Source: Spiractinospora alimapuensis (GTDB lineage Bacteria; Actinomycetota; Actinomycetes; Streptosporangiales; Streptosporangiaceae). Taken from it: a stretch of 64,000 nt of DNA. Shown one piece after another: positions 26,904 to 37,923 of this stretch. Under the pieces are notes generated by a model. That model made no database searches and was not told the DNA's origin. It saw nothing but the letters and a program-made list of their open reading frames with translations. The position numbers and the translations under genes are program-made. Each line of letters starts with the position of its first letter. The first letter of the stretch is position 1. Location: positions 5,666,010 to 5,730,009 of the forward strand of contig NZ_CP072467.1 of assembly GCF_018437505.1 (NCBI RefSeq). The letters run 5' to 3'.

Positions 26904-27224
26904 GACAACTGAGAGTGTAGAGGCGTGCCCGCCCGAACCGGCTGCGGGTCCGGATTGGTCGTCTGGTGGGCCGCTCACCGTCGGCGTCCGCGGTCCCACG
27001 GCGCCGCGTCCGAGGGTGCGGGGCCGACCTACGGGCAGTTTATGGTCAAGATCACACCAAGCTTGACAGTGAGACGGCGTCTTATCATTTGGACGACCGG
27101 GGGTCCGTGGTCGGGCAGTCACCACCTCCTTCCGACGAAATCCCAGTTAGGTACGCCTACCCTGCATGGGATTCATGCTCGTTGTGGTTTGCCCGAGCGG
27201 AACTATTTAGGCCACACTGGCGTT
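26904..27224. other. Divergent control region between ABC exporter and suf operon
   Basis: No gene is seen here. The region holds GTCAAG-N11-CTTGAC (27041-27063), the possible iron box at 27147-27165 and the SufR-type palindrome that runs into the sufR start. Confidence 0.6.
27147..27165. promoter_or_regulatory. Possible IdeR/DtxR-type iron box
   Basis: TTAGGTACGCCTACCCTGC matches the classical 19-bp iron box TTAGGTTAGGCTAACCTAA at about 13 positions, with the core TAGG-N4-CCTA symmetric. It lies about 60 bp before the sufR start. Iron control of suf genes is known in other bacteria; binding here is inferred. Confidence 0.4.
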
Positions 27225-27228
27225 GTGA
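27214..27228. promoter_or_regulatory. SufR-type palindrome ACACT-N5-TGTGA
   Basis: ACACT (27214-27218) and TGTGA (27224-27228) flank GGCGT. As I recall, the same ACACT-N5-TGTGA arrangement was described as the SufR site in Mycobacterium tuberculosis. Here it overlaps both the probable -10 box CACACT and the GTG start of sufR, so binding would block the promoter. Confidence 0.65.
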
Positions 27229-27935
27229 AATACATGAGCGAGGGGCAGAAGGGTGGCGCGAGTGCCGAACAGGGCACCCGCGCACACGTCGCTCGTCTCA
27301 TTCTCGAACACGGTCCGATCACCGCGGCCGCCCTGGGGGAGCGGCTCGGACTCACGCCAGCGGGGGTACGCCGCCACATCGACAGCCTCTCCAAGGAGGG
27401 CCTCATCCAGACCGGTCCGGGCACCCCCCGTGTCCGGCGCGGCCGGGGCCGTCCCGCGAGGGCCTACACGATCACCGAGGCGGGCCGCAGCACGTTCGTG
27501 CACGGGTACGACAACCTCGCCGCCAGCGCACTGCGGTTCCTCGCGGAGAAGGCCGGAGTGGAGCGCGTCACCGAGTTCGCGCAACGCCAGGTGGCGGAGT
27601 TGGAGCACCGTTACGCCCCGGTGCTGGCGACCGTACCCCCGGCGCAGCGGGTGCAACTGCTCGCCGACGCGCTGACCGCGGACGGCTACGCCGCCTCGGC
27701 CGGCACGGCCCCCGCACCCGGGGGAGGGCAACAGCTCTGTCAGCACCACTGTCCAGTGGCGCACGTGGCGGCGGAGTTCCCCCAGTTGTGCGAGGCGGAG
27801 GCCGAGGCCTTCGCCCGTCTGCTCGAATCACCGGTGCGACGGTTGGCAACCATCGCACACGGGGACGCGGTGTGCACCACGCACATCACCCCCCACGACA
27901 TAGATGACCGCCCGGCGCCGCGCCGGGACCGTTGA
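27225..27935 (+). CDS. sufR: SufR-like Fe-S regulator of the suf operon
   Basis: A 236-residue winged-helix regulator. The N-terminal DNA-binding part is [31 protein letters not shown] with an arginine-rich wing ([13 protein letters not shown]). The C-terminal cysteines in [19 protein letters not shown] are the expected cluster ligands. It senses Fe-S status and represses the operon when the cluster is bound. I choose GTG 27225, which fits a leaderless transcript from CACACT; ATG 27234 is the alternative. It is 50 bp before sufB on the same strand. Confidence 0.9.
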   Translation: MKYMSEGQKGGASAEQGTRAHVARLILEHGPITAAALGERLGLTPAGVRRHIDSLSKEGLIQTGPGTPRVRRGRGRPARAYTITEAGRSTFVHGYDNLAASALRFLAEKAGVERVTEFAQRQVAELEHRYAPVLATVPPAQRVQLLADALTADGYAASAGTAPAPGGGQQLCQHHCPVAHVAAEFPQLCEAEAEAFARLLESPVRRLATIAHGDAVCTTHITPHDIDDRPAPRRDR

Positions 27936-27985
27936 CAAGCCGGTGCCGTAACCGGGACCCGTACGTCCAGGAGGATTCCGCGCAA

Positions 27986-29398
27986 ATGACGTCGATCGCG
28001 CACCCCGAGCTCGAAGGGCTCGGCAACTACGAGTACGGCTGGGCCGACCCCGACGCCGCGGGAGAGGCCGCGCGTCGCGGCCTGAACGACGAGGTTGTTC
28101 GGGACATCTCCGAGAAGAAGGACGAGCCGGAGTGGATGCGGGAGACCCGCCTCAAGGCTCTGCGGCTGTTCGGCAAGAAGCCGATGCCGTCCTGGGGCTC
28201 GGACCTGTCGGGCATCGACTTCGACAACATCAAGTACTTCGTGCGCTCCACGGAGCAGCAGGCCGCCTCCTGGGAGGACCTGCCCGAGGACATCAAGAAC
28301 ACCTACGACAAGCTGGGCATCCCCGAGGCGGAGAAGCAGCGGCTGGTCGCGGGTGTGGCGGCGCAGTACGAGAGCGAGGTCGTCTACCACAAGATCCGTG
28401 AGGACCTCGAGGAGCAGGGTGTCCTCTTCCTGGACACCGACACCGCGCTCAAGGAACACCCGGAGATCTTCCAGGAGTACTTCGGCACGGTGATCCCGTC
28501 CGGCGACAACAAGTTCGCCGCGCTGAACACCGCGGTGTGGAGCGGCGGCTCCTTCATCTACGTGCCGCCGAACGTGCACGTCGAGATCCCGCTCCAGGCC
28601 TACTTCCGGATCAACACCGAGAACATGGGCCAGTTCGAGCGGACCCTGATCATCGTCGACGAGGGTGCCTACGTGCACTACGTCGAGGGCTGTACCGCGC
28701 CGATCTACTCCTCGGACTCGCTGCACTCCGCGGTCGTGGAGATCATCGTCAAGAAGAACGCGCGGTGCCGGTACACGACCATCCAGAACTGGTCGAACAA
28801 CGTGTACAACCTGGTGACCAAGCGGGCCGTGGCCTACGAGGGCGCCACCATGGAGTGGGTCGACGGCAACATCGGCTCCAAGGTCACCATGAAGTACCCC
28901 GCGATCTACCTCATGGGCGAGCACGCCAAGGGCGAGACGCTGTCCGTCGCCTTCGCGGGCGAGGGCCAGCACCAGGACGCCGGCGCCAAGATGGTGCACT
29001 GCGCCCCGAACACCTCCTCGTCCATCGTGTCGAAGTCCGTCGCGCGTGGCGGTGGCCGCGCCTCCTACCGCGGACTGATCCAGGTCCAGGAGGGCGCGTC
29101 CCCGGCCAAGTCCAATGTCGAGTGCGACGCGCTGCTCATCGACACCGAGAGCCGCTCGGACACCTACCCCTACAACGACATCCGCGAGGACGACGTCGAG
29201 CTGGGGCACGAGGCGAAGGTCTCCAAGGTGAGCGAGGACCAGCTCTTCTACCTGATGAGCCGCGGGATGGAGGAGAACGAGGCCATGGCCATGATCGTGC
29301 GCGGCTTCGTCGAGCCCATCGCCCGCGAGCTGCCCATGGAGTACGCCCTGGAACTGAACCGGCTCATCGAGCTGCAGATGGAAGGATCGGTCGGCTAA
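27986..29398 (+). CDS. sufB: Fe-S cluster assembly scaffold SufB
   Basis: The 470-residue product is the SufB subunit of the cytosolic SufBCD complex, on which Fe-S clusters are built. It opens with a helical region and has the right-handed beta-helix core with [27 protein letters not shown] and the C-terminal [32 protein letters not shown] lies 11 nt before the ATG at 27986. First structural gene of the operon. Confidence 0.97.
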   Translation: MTSIAHPELEGLGNYEYGWADPDAAGEAARRGLNDEVVRDISEKKDEPEWMRETRLKALRLFGKKPMPSWGSDLSGIDFDNIKYFVRSTEQQAASWEDLPEDIKNTYDKLGIPEAEKQRLVAGVAAQYESEVVYHKIREDLEEQGVLFLDTDTALKEHPEIFQEYFGTVIPSGDNKFAALNTAVWSGGSFIYVPPNVHVEIPLQAYFRINTENMGQFERTLIIVDEGAYVHYVEGCTAPIYSSDSLHSAVVEIIVKKNARCRYTTIQNWSNNVYNLVTKRAVAYEGATMEWVDGNIGSKVTMKYPAIYLMGEHAKGETLSVAFAGEGQHQDAGAKMVHCAPNTSSSIVSKSVARGGGRASYRGLIQVQEGASPAKSNVECDALLIDTESRSDTYPYNDIREDDVELGHEAKVSKVSEDQLFYLMSRGMEENEAMAMIVRGFVEPIARELPMEYALELNRLIELQMEGSVG

Positions 29399-29400
29399 GA

Positions 29401-30570
29401 ATGGCCAGCGCGAACATCGAGACCAAGGAACACGCCCACGGTCTGGGGGCGATTCCGGTCTCCCGTGCCGACGTCCGGGGGTCGTTCGACGTGAACGACT
29501 TCCCCGTCCCCAACGGGCGCGAGGAGGAGTGGCGCTTCACGCCGCTTCGCCGCCTGAAGGGGCTCCACGACGCGGCGGACAAGGTCGGGCCGGGTGAGGT
29601 CAGCATCGACGTCTCCGCCCCGGAGTCGGTCGCGGTGGAAACCGTGGGCCGCGACGACGAACGACTGGGCACCTCGTTCCTGCCCAGTGACCGGGTGAGT
29701 GCCCGCGCCTACTCCTCCTTCGAGGAGGCGACCGTGATCACGGTGCCCAAGGGAGTGCAGGAGGACACGCTCACCATGCGGGTCACCGGCACCACCTACG
29801 GGACGGCCTACGGCCACACGGTGGTGCGGGTCGAGCGCGGCGCGACCGTCACCGTCGTGCTGGACTACTCCGGTTCCGCCGTCTACGCGGACAACACCGA
29901 GTTCATCGTCGAGGACGGCGCGCGGCTGAACGTCGTCAGCCTGCAGGACTGGGCCGGCGACGCGGTGCACGTCACCCAGCAGCACGCCCGGATCGGGCGG
30001 GACGCCACCTTCCGCAGCTTCGTCGCGACCCTGGGCGGTGACCTCGTGCGGGTCGTGCCCAAGGTTCGCTACGCGGGGCCGGGTGGCGACGCCGAACTGC
30101 ACGGCCTGTACTTCACCGGGACCGGTCAGCACCACGAGCACCACTCGCTGGTGGACCACAGCACGTCGCACACCCGGAGCCGGGTGGACTACCGCGGCGC
30201 GCTCGCCGGAGACGACGCCCGCGCGGTGTGGATCGGTGACGTCATCATCGGTGAGGGCACCGTGGAGACCGACTCCTACGAGAACAACCGCAACCTGCAG
30301 CTCACGGAGAACACCCGGGTCGACTCCGTGCCCAACCTGGAGATCTTCACCGGCGAGGTCGCCGGGGCGGGGCACGCCAGCGCGAGCGGCCGCCTGGACG
30401 AGATCCACCTCTTCTACCTGATGTCGCGCGGGATCCCCGCCGACGAGGCGCGGCGGCTGGTGCTGCGCGGCTACTTCGAGGAACTCATCAACCGGATCGA
30501 GAACCCGGAGCTGCGCGAGCGCATCAGCGCCGAGGTGGAGGAGAAGTTGCAGGAGCAGGGGCTGGGATGA
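29401..30570 (+). CDS. sufD: Fe-S cluster assembly protein SufD
   Basis: The 389-residue partner of SufB in the SufBC2D complex. It shares the C-terminal signature [27 protein letters not shown] and the beta-helix core with HHEHHSLVDHS. The N-terminal GREEEWRFTPLRRL is typical for SufD. The ATG follows the sufB stop by 2 bp, and its own stop overlaps the Rieske gene start (ATGA). Confidence 0.97.
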   Translation: MASANIETKEHAHGLGAIPVSRADVRGSFDVNDFPVPNGREEEWRFTPLRRLKGLHDAADKVGPGEVSIDVSAPESVAVETVGRDDERLGTSFLPSDRVSARAYSSFEEATVITVPKGVQEDTLTMRVTGTTYGTAYGHTVVRVERGATVTVVLDYSGSAVYADNTEFIVEDGARLNVVSLQDWAGDAVHVTQQHARIGRDATFRSFVATLGGDLVRVVPKVRYAGPGGDAELHGLYFTGTGQHHEHHSLVDHSTSHTRSRVDYRGALAGDDARAVWIGDVIIGEGTVETDSYENNRNLQLTENTRVDSVPNLEIFTGEVAGAGHASASGRLDEIHLFYLMSRGIPADEARRLVLRGYFEELINRIENPELRERISAEVEEKLQEQGLG

Positions 30571-30893
30571 GCGCCGAGTACGTGAAGGTCTGCACGCTGA
30601 GCGACATCCCCGAGGAGGGGGCGCTCGGCGTGGAGATCGACGACACGCCTGTCGCGCTCGTCCGCAGCGAGGGCGAGGTGTTCGCGATCAGCGACATCTG
30701 CTCTCACGCCGAGGTCAACCTCTCCGAAGGGGAGGTCGAGGACGGCACCATCGAGTGCTGGCTGCACGGTTCCTGCTTTGACCTGCGGTCGGGAGCGCCG
30801 ATCAACCCGCCGGCCACGCAGCCGGTGCCCACATACCTAGTCAAGACCGACGGCGAGGACGTCCTCGTCTCGCTCAACACGCAGAAGGCCTGA
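30567..30893 (+). CDS. Rieske-type [2Fe-2S] ferredoxin
   Basis: A 108-residue soluble protein with both Rieske ligand boxes: C45-x-H47 (CSHAEVNL) and C64-x2-H67 (CWLHGSCFDL). Proteins of this type are annotated as non-heme iron oxygenase ferredoxin subunits, and one is commonly embedded in actinobacterial suf operons. Electron supply to cluster assembly is plausible but not shown. It is coupled to sufD by ATGA and precedes sufC by 9 bp. Confidence 0.93.
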   Translation: MSAEYVKVCTLSDIPEEGALGVEIDDTPVALVRSEGEVFAISDICSHAEVNLSEGEVEDGTIECWLHGSCFDLRSGAPINPPATQPVPTYLVKTDGEDVLVSLNTQKA

Positions 30894-30902
30894 TAGATAA
30901 CT

Positions 30903-31664
30903 ATGAGCACGTTCGAAATTCGGGGGCTGCGCGCCGACGTCCTGATCAGCGACACCGAACGCCAGGAGATCCTGAAGGGCGTCGACCTCACCGTCAACTC
31001 CGGTGAGACGCACGCGATCATGGGCCCCAACGGTTCGGGCAAGTCGACGCTGGCCTACGCCGTGGCCGGACACCCCCGCTACGAGGTCACCGACGGTGAG
31101 GTCCTCCTGGACGGGGAGAACGTCCTGGAGATGAGCGTGGACGAGCGCGCCCGCGCCGGCGTCTTCCTCGCCATGCAGTACCCGGTCGAGGTTCCGGGTG
31201 TCTCCATGTCCAACTTCCTGCGCAGCTCCGTGTCCGCGGTGCGGGGCGAGGCCCCCAAGCTGCGCGAGTTCTCCAAGGAGCTCTCAAGCGCGATGAAGGA
31301 CCTGTCCATCGACCCCGGTTTCGCCGCGCGCGGCGTCAACGAGGGTTTCTCGGGCGGTGAGAAGAAGCGGCACGAGATCCTGCAGCTCGACCTGCTCAAG
31401 CCGCGGATCGCGGTGCTGGACGAGACCGACTCCGGGCTCGACGTCGACGCGTTGAAGATCGTCTCCGAGGGCATCAACCGGGCGAAGGCGAACAGCGACG
31501 TCGGCATCATGGTCATCACCCACTACTCGCGGATCCTGCAGTACGTACGGCCCGACCACGTCCACGTATTCGCGGGCGGTCGGATCGCCGAGTCGGGAGG
31601 CCCCGAGCTGGCCGAGACCCTGGAGTCCGAGGGCTACGAGCGGTTCGCCAAGGCCAGCGCGTAG
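30903..31664 (+). CDS. sufC: Fe-S cluster assembly ATPase SufC
   Basis: The 253-residue ABC-type ATPase of the SufBCD complex. Walker A is GPNGSGKST, the signature is FSGGEKKRHEI, Walker B is IAVLDETDSGLD, and MVITHYSRIL carries the switch histidine. ATP hydrolysis drives the conformational change of SufB and SufD. It lies 9 bp after the Rieske gene and 8 bp before sufS. Confidence 0.97.
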   Translation: MSTFEIRGLRADVLISDTERQEILKGVDLTVNSGETHAIMGPNGSGKSTLAYAVAGHPRYEVTDGEVLLDGENVLEMSVDERARAGVFLAMQYPVEVPGVSMSNFLRSSVSAVRGEAPKLREFSKELSSAMKDLSIDPGFAARGVNEGFSGGEKKRHEILQLDLLKPRIAVLDETDSGLDVDALKIVSEGINRAKANSDVGIMVITHYSRILQYVRPDHVHVFAGGRIAESGGPELAETLESEGYERFAKASA

Positions 31665-32984
<1,320 letters not shown>

Positions 32985-32986
32985 GG

Positions 32987-33451
32987 ATGCGGCTGGAGGC
33001 CATGTACCAGGAGATCATCCTGGATCACTACCGCAATCCGCACAACAAGGGGCTGCGGGACCCGCACGACGGCGAGGCGCACCACGTCAACCCCACGTGC
33101 GGGGACGAGGTGACGCTGCGCGTCCGGCTGGGCGCCGGCGACGACGGGTCGACTGTGGTCGAGGACGTCTCCTACGACAGCCTGGGCTGCTCCATCAGTC
33201 AGGCCAGCGTCTCGGTGATGACCGACCTGGTGATCGGCAAGTCGGTCGAACACGGGATGCGTGTGGCCGAGGAGTTCACGTCCCTGATGCAGTCACGGGG
33301 ACAGGCGGAACCCGACGAGGACGTCCTCGAGGACGCGGTCGCCTTCGCCGGTGTCTCCCAATACCCTGCCCGTATCAAGTGCGCCCTGCTGTCCTGGATG
33401 GCGTGGAAGGACGCGACCGCCCAGGCGCTCGCGCGGAGGGAGAACGCGTAG
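32987..33451 (+). CDS. sufU: SUF-type sulfur-transfer/scaffold protein SufU
   Basis: A 154-residue NifU-N-type protein with the three zinc/sulfur-acceptor cysteines in NPTCGDEVTLRV, LGCSISQAS and RIKCALLSWMAWKDA. It accepts persulfide from SufS in Gram-positive systems. The ATG follows the sufS stop by 2 bp; the stop abuts the DUF59 gene. Confidence 0.95.
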   Translation: MRLEAMYQEIILDHYRNPHNKGLRDPHDGEAHHVNPTCGDEVTLRVRLGAGDDGSTVVEDVSYDSLGCSISQASVSVMTDLVIGKSVEHGMRVAEEFTSLMQSRGQAEPDEDVLEDAVAFAGVSQYPARIKCALLSWMAWKDATAQALARRENA

Positions 33452-33796
33452 ATGAGTGAGTCGCCCGCACCGGCCCAGGGGCAGGACGCCCTGGTCGAGG
33501 AGATCACCGAGGCGATGAAGGACGTCGTCGACCCCGAACTCGGGGTGAACATCGTCGACCTCGGCCTGCTCTACGGTGTCAACGCCGAGACCAACGACGA
33601 GACGATCACTCTCGACATGACGTTGACGAGTGCGGCCTGCCCGCTGACCGACGTGATCGAGGATCAGACCAACAGCGCGTTGGCCGACTTCGAACGCGAG
33701 GTCCGCATCAACTGGGTGTGGATGCCGCCGTGGGGCCCCGACAAGATCACCGACGACGGTCGGGACCAGCTACGGATGCTGGGATTCAACGTGTAA
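33452..33796 (+). CDS. DUF59/MIP18-type metal-sulfur cluster assembly factor
   Basis: A 114-residue protein with the DUF59 signature VVDPELGVNIVDLGLLY and the conserved cysteine in SAACPLTDVIEDQ, ending WMPPWGPDKITDDGRDQLRMLGF. Such SufT-like proteins help deliver clusters to targets. It is the last gene of the suf operon, with no gap after sufU, and its final 11 bp overlap the convergent 728-aa gene. Confidence 0.93.
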   Translation: MSESPAPAQGQDALVEEITEAMKDVVDPELGVNIVDLGLLYGVNAETNDETITLDMTLTSAACPLTDVIEDQTNSALADFEREVRINWVWMPPWGPDKITDDGRDQLRMLGFNV

Positions 33797-35972
33797 GGTG
33801 CGCCGGAACGTACAGGGCGGGGCGAAGCTCGGCGACGATGTCGCTGTCGCCCCGCCTTTCGAGCATCTCCAGCACTGTGGCCGCGTCGGTCGAGGGCTGC
33901 GCCCCGTCAGGACAGATCCGGTGACCGATGATCTCCAACGCGGCCTCGGGGGTCGCCGCCGCGGTGTAGCCGAGCAGGTGCAGTGCCTTGCCGGTCGGCC
34001 CGTCCTCCACGACCTCGCCCGAGGCGAGGCGTCGCGCGTCCAACTGGTCGCCGTCGATGATGATGAAGATCCGGTCGCCGGGCTGCGCCGACAGGCGCCG
34101 CAATAGCGGACGCAGGGAGTCGAAGGCCGGCTGGTCACGCCAGACGAGCACGAGCAGGTCCGCGCCGGGAGCGGTCAGACACAGGAGCTGGCCGGGGTTG
34201 AGTCCCAGATGCGCCGCGTAGCCCGTGGGCACCGTCACCGGCGCTCCGTTGAGATGGTCCGCCGTCACGTCGACCCGATGCCACCAACGGCCGTCGGGAG
34301 CCCGGAAACAGCGCGCGGACTCCGCGACCCCCGCCGGGGCGGACGTGGGCGTTTCCTCCGCGGCGGCTCCGCCTCGACGGCGGATCGGTAGTCCGTTCGC
34401 GGTCGTTGCGCCGGTCTCCTCCGCCATTCCGGGAACCCGGGGCGCGACACCCAGGGGAGGGCTCGGCGGCTGGGTGCCGGGGCGGGCGTCCAGGAGAACC
34501 TGCTCACCGGTGACCGTGACGCCGGGGACGCTCAGCAGCCAGGCGCGCAGGGCCTGCGGGCGGATGCCGAGCTGCTGGCCGAGCCGCGACCCGGCCTCCT
34601 CCACGCTCGGTTGGCCACTCAGCAGCTCCCGGGTGTGCCACCGCAGTTGGTGCGGATCACCGGCGATGAGCCATCCGTCGTGCATGCGGCGGTCGGTGAA
34701 CAGGGCCACCACGACGCGCCATAGGGGGGCACCCAGGGCGGGGATCTCCACCGGGTGCTCGGGGTGGGCGGCGATGAGGTGGTCCAGGGTGGCGGCCGTC
34801 CCGATCCGTTCGGCCACCGCCAGCAGGTGTTGGGTGACGGCGGTGCCGCCGGGCGAGGACAACCACCGCACGATGCGTTCCTCCGCGGTGCGCTGCGCGC
34901 TGCGGATCCTGTCCACGTCCACCCCGACCCGGCCCGCGAGCACACGGATGCTCACCGGCTCGGCGGGGAACAGCCGTTCGGCGGCGACGGTGCGTTCCAG
35001 GGGTTCCCAGCCACGGAACAACTGGTCGACCGTCGCGATCAGTGGGCGCTCGGTGAGGTTGGTGGGAGGCGGGGGCAGCGGCGTCGGCACGGTGACCTCG
35101 GGTTGGTTGTCGCGCGGTTCCACGTAGGCGCGGCGGGCGCGCGGCGGACCGAAGTCGGGGCGTCGCAGGGCACCGTCGGGGCCGATGAGAGGAGCCTCGG
35201 GGGAACCGGAGGTCGACGCCGTGGCTTGTGCCTCACGGTCCTGTTGGTCACGCTGGTCCCGATGCGCGCGCAGGGCCCGCAGGGTTCGCAGTGCGCGGGA
35301 CGCCGCGTGACCGTGCCCGTCGGGAACGGTGTCACCGGGGCCAAGTGCGGCGCCGCCCTCGGCGGCGACGTGCGTGGCAGCCGCCCCGCCGTGCACGGGC
35401 TCGGCTCCCGTCGCCGAGGCCAGGTAGGACAACGCCTCGTGTACGTGTGGCGGAGAGGACTCCGGCATCCAGTTGGCGATCGTCCGGACCGCTTCCACGA
35501 TCAGACCGGGGGAGGGGCTCGGGCCGAGCGGCAGTGCGGCCGGTCCATCGGCGTAAGGCTCCACCGCACGCAGGACGGCGGTGCTCAACACGGCGATGGC
35601 GTCACAGTTGCTGGGGAACGCCCACGTGGTGACCGTGGCCAGCGGGGTGTCCAGAACCCGCTGCCAGTCGCCGGCCGTCGCGATCACGGCACTGTGCACG
35701 GGTTCCGCGGCGAGCTCCCCGCTGGAGGCGCTCCGCAGCGGCGGGAGCAGGTCGCGCAGGGGGAGGTGCTCCCACTGTTGGGTGAGGAGCCGGGTCAGGT
35801 TGTTGGCGAGCCACGTGGCGCCGACGACCTCCACCGCGCGGGTCACCGGCAGCGAGTCCCACCACGCCTCGGCGAGGCGAGGGTGACGCAGGAACGGGTC
35901 GACGTCGGCGGGCTTGCTCCAGCGCAGAGCGGGCACGAGGTCGACCAGGCAAATCGGAGAGCAGGCGTTCAT
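33786..35972 (-). CDS. Large 728-aa protein of unknown function
   Basis: No family is recognised. The first 190 residues are helical; a linker of about 130 residues is rich in Ala, Arg, Gln and Pro; then PLIATVDQLFRGWEPLERTVAAERLFPAEPVSIRVLAGRVGVDVDRIRSAQ resembles a helix-turn-helix of the sigma-region-4 kind. The C-terminal 170 residues include DGRWWHRVDVTADHLNG and a hydrophobic GDRIFIIIDGDQLDARRL strand. No signal peptide or membrane segment is seen. The ATG at 35972 is the first plausible start; no strong ribosome site is visible. It converges on the suf operon. Confidence 0.75.
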   Translation of the reverse strand: MNACSPICLVDLVPALRWSKPADVDPFLRHPRLAEAWWDSLPVTRAVEVVGATWLANNLTRLLTQQWEHLPLRDLLPPLRSASSGELAAEPVHSAVIATAGDWQRVLDTPLATVTTWAFPSNCDAIAVLSTAVLRAVEPYADGPAALPLGPSPSPGLIVEAVRTIANWMPESSPPHVHEALSYLASATGAEPVHGGAAATHVAAEGGAALGPGDTVPDGHGHAASRALRTLRALRAHRDQRDQQDREAQATASTSGSPEAPLIGPDGALRRPDFGPPRARRAYVEPRDNQPEVTVPTPLPPPPTNLTERPLIATVDQLFRGWEPLERTVAAERLFPAEPVSIRVLAGRVGVDVDRIRSAQRTAEERIVRWLSSPGGTAVTQHLLAVAERIGTAATLDHLIAAHPEHPVEIPALGAPLWRVVVALFTDRRMHDGWLIAGDPHQLRWHTRELLSGQPSVEEAGSRLGQQLGIRPQALRAWLLSVPGVTVTGEQVLLDARPGTQPPSPPLGVAPRVPGMAEETGATTANGLPIRRRGGAAAEETPTSAPAGVAESARCFRAPDGRWWHRVDVTADHLNGAPVTVPTGYAAHLGLNPGQLLCLTAPGADLLVLVWRDQPAFDSLRPLLRRLSAQPGDRIFIIIDGDQLDARRLASGEVVEDGPTGKALHLLGYTAAATPEAALEIIGHRICPDGAQPSTDAATVLEMLERRGDSDIVAELRPALYVPAHLTR

Positions 35973-36419
35973 CCGCGTTGACCTCGACCTCCTGTGTCGC
36001 GAATGGGAGTGGCGGGCTGACCAGATAGTACGTGTGTCTCGCCCGGCGCGATACCCCGGCCTCCGCTCTCTCGGTGTCGGACGGCCCACCTCAGCACACG
36101 CCGAGATGTGGGGTGCGGCGACGACACAGGGACAGTGGAAGCCCCGGACATCCTAGTGGTGATCCCCGCCACAGGGAACGGACCAGTGGACGAAGTGGCG
36201 GGTGGGGGCCATGCCGTGCGGCGGAGAGTCACGGCGCGGACGCGCTCGCTCACACCCCGCGCAGGGGCGGCCGCGATGGACTGATGTCGAACACGCGGCG
36301 GTATGCTTGCAGAGTTCGCCTCTTCCCCCGCACGTGGCCGTTCGGTCTGGACCTGAGGCGCACCCGCACCTGTTCCACGCCCCGCAGCGTGCCAACGACG
36401 CGACCCCAACCCGCATTGA
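35973..36419. other. Intergenic region between the 728-aa gene and the SGNH hydrolase gene
   Basis: No convincing gene is seen in these 447 bases. A TATGCT box at 36302-36307 on the plus strand could be a -10 element for the downstream hydrolase gene. The opposite promoter was not placed. Confidence 0.4.
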
Positions 36420-37376
36420 TTGGCTGACGTGACTGACCTGGAGTTCAACGTGCCCGGTGGCTCTCAGGAGCGCACCCCCGTGGTGCGCTCCTACGTCGCC
36501 ATTGGGGACAGCTTCACCGAGGGACTCGATGATCCTGGCCCGGACGGCGAGTACCGAGGCTTTGCCGACCGATTGGCCGAACACCTGAGTTCGCAGACCA
36601 CCGGGTTCCGCTACGCGAACCTCGCTGTCCGCGGGCGCCGGATTCGCCATATCTTCGGCGAACAACTCGAGCAGACCCTGGAGTTCGCCCCCGACCTCGT
36701 GACGGTGCACGCGGCCGGCAACGACGTGCTGCGCCCCAACACCAACCTGGATCGGCTCGCGGTGGAGTTCGACCGGGGGATCCAGCGGCTACGCGAGGCC
36801 GGGATCACCGTCGTCCTGCTCTCCGGGCACGACACCGGCTGGATCCCGGTCCTGCGGGCCTATCGGGGGCGGGTCGCCGTGTTCAGCATGCACCTGCGCG
36901 CCATCGGGGAACGGCACGGCTGCCACGTCGTCGACCTGTGGGCCATCCGCGCGCTGAACGACCCACGAGCGTGGAGCGTCGACCGTCTGCACCTCAACGG
37001 TGCTGGCCACCGGATCCTGACCGCCCGGATCGCCGAGTCCATCGGCCAGCCCGTCGGCGGACCCGAACTGTGGCAGCGGCCCTTCGCCACACCACCCGAG
37101 GTCCTGCCCCCCGCGGTTCGACGCCGCGAGACGTTGCGCTGGACCCACAAGTACCTGCTGCCGTGGCTGCGTCGGCGTGCCATGGGTCGATCCTCCGGCG
37201 ACGGACTTCTGCCCAAGCGCCCGGTGATGAGCCCCATGGCTCCCCCGCCGCCCGAGCGGGACGGCGGCGCGTCCCCCAACGGCCACCACCCCCTCAACGG
37301 CGAGGTCAGGCGCTCCCTCGACGGTGTGCTGCCCGACACGCAGTACCCCAGCAGCCGTCGGGATCCCACGAGCTGA
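36420..37376 (+). CDS. SGNH/GDSL-family hydrolase
   Basis: An esterase-type protein of about 318 residues. The four SGNH blocks are visible: GDSFTEG (Ser), the Gly of VRGRRI, HAAGNDVL (Asn) and DRLHLNGAGH (Asp/His). The substrate is unknown. After the catalytic domain there is a basic segment (KYLLPWLRRRAMGRS) and a Pro/Gly-rich tail. No signal peptide is present. TTG 36420 or GTG 36429 may be the start. Confidence 0.88.
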   Translation: MADVTDLEFNVPGGSQERTPVVRSYVAIGDSFTEGLDDPGPDGEYRGFADRLAEHLSSQTTGFRYANLAVRGRRIRHIFGEQLEQTLEFAPDLVTVHAAGNDVLRPNTNLDRLAVEFDRGIQRLREAGITVVLLSGHDTGWIPVLRAYRGRVAVFSMHLRAIGERHGCHVVDLWAIRALNDPRAWSVDRLHLNGAGHRILTARIAESIGQPVGGPELWQRPFATPPEVLPPAVRRRETLRWTHKYLLPWLRRRAMGRSSGDGLLPKRPVMSPMAPPPPERDGGASPNGHHPLNGEVRRSLDGVLPDTQYPSSRRDPTS

Positions 37377-37923
37377 ACCGGGCCCGCTGAACCTGACCTC
37401 AGGCCATGGTCGCGGCGTTCCTCCCGCCGGGACGCTGGTGGCGGGCGTGCCACGCCCAGGGTGGGCGATGACGCGAGCACAAGGGTGACCAGAGGCCCCT
37501 GGTCGGTCGACCGGTGACGTTACGCCTCGGGCTCCATCCGGGAGCCGTGAGGTGGTGGCGTGGTCCTTGGGCGGGTGCGGGCGGGCCCGTCGACTGGTGC
37601 GGCGACGCGGGCCGAGCGACCCACCACGCCTGACATACCCCCAGCGGTGCCCGCGGTTCCGTGCGGAGACGTTGTGGCCCGGTGGCGGCGGACCGGGACC
37701 GGCCTGGCTCGAGGCTCCGATGGCCCGCGCCGAGGATCAGTGGCTGGCCAGGGAGTCGGTGCACCCGGATCGTGGTCAACGGGTGCCGTGGTCGTCGTCG
37801 TCCGGTGTTCCAACCCGCACGGCGGCTCCACCCATCTGCGACAGCGACGGCGCGCCCGCACATCCCCGATGGGGAGTGGAGCGCGCCGTCACCGTAGATC
37901 GGGCTGGCTCGAGCCCGCGTGGT
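37377..37923. other. Intergenic region downstream of the SGNH and fab genes
   Basis: These 547 bases separate two convergent units. A 154-codon minus-strand frame exists but looks like random high-GC coding. The recognisable content is the hairpin pair after fabF. Confidence 0.5.
37846..37890. terminator. Hairpin downstream of the fab operon
   Basis: GACGGCGCGC (37846-37855) pairs exactly with GCGCGCCGTC (37881-37890). A second small hairpin, GGGCT/AGCCC, lies at 37901-37916. Both follow the minus-strand fabF stop. Confidence 0.6.

Noticed and set aside
37399-37863. A 154-codon minus-strand frame in the gap after the SGNH gene
   Set aside because: Arg/Pro/His-rich random-looking product, no ribosome site, and it overlaps the terminator hairpins of the fab operon.
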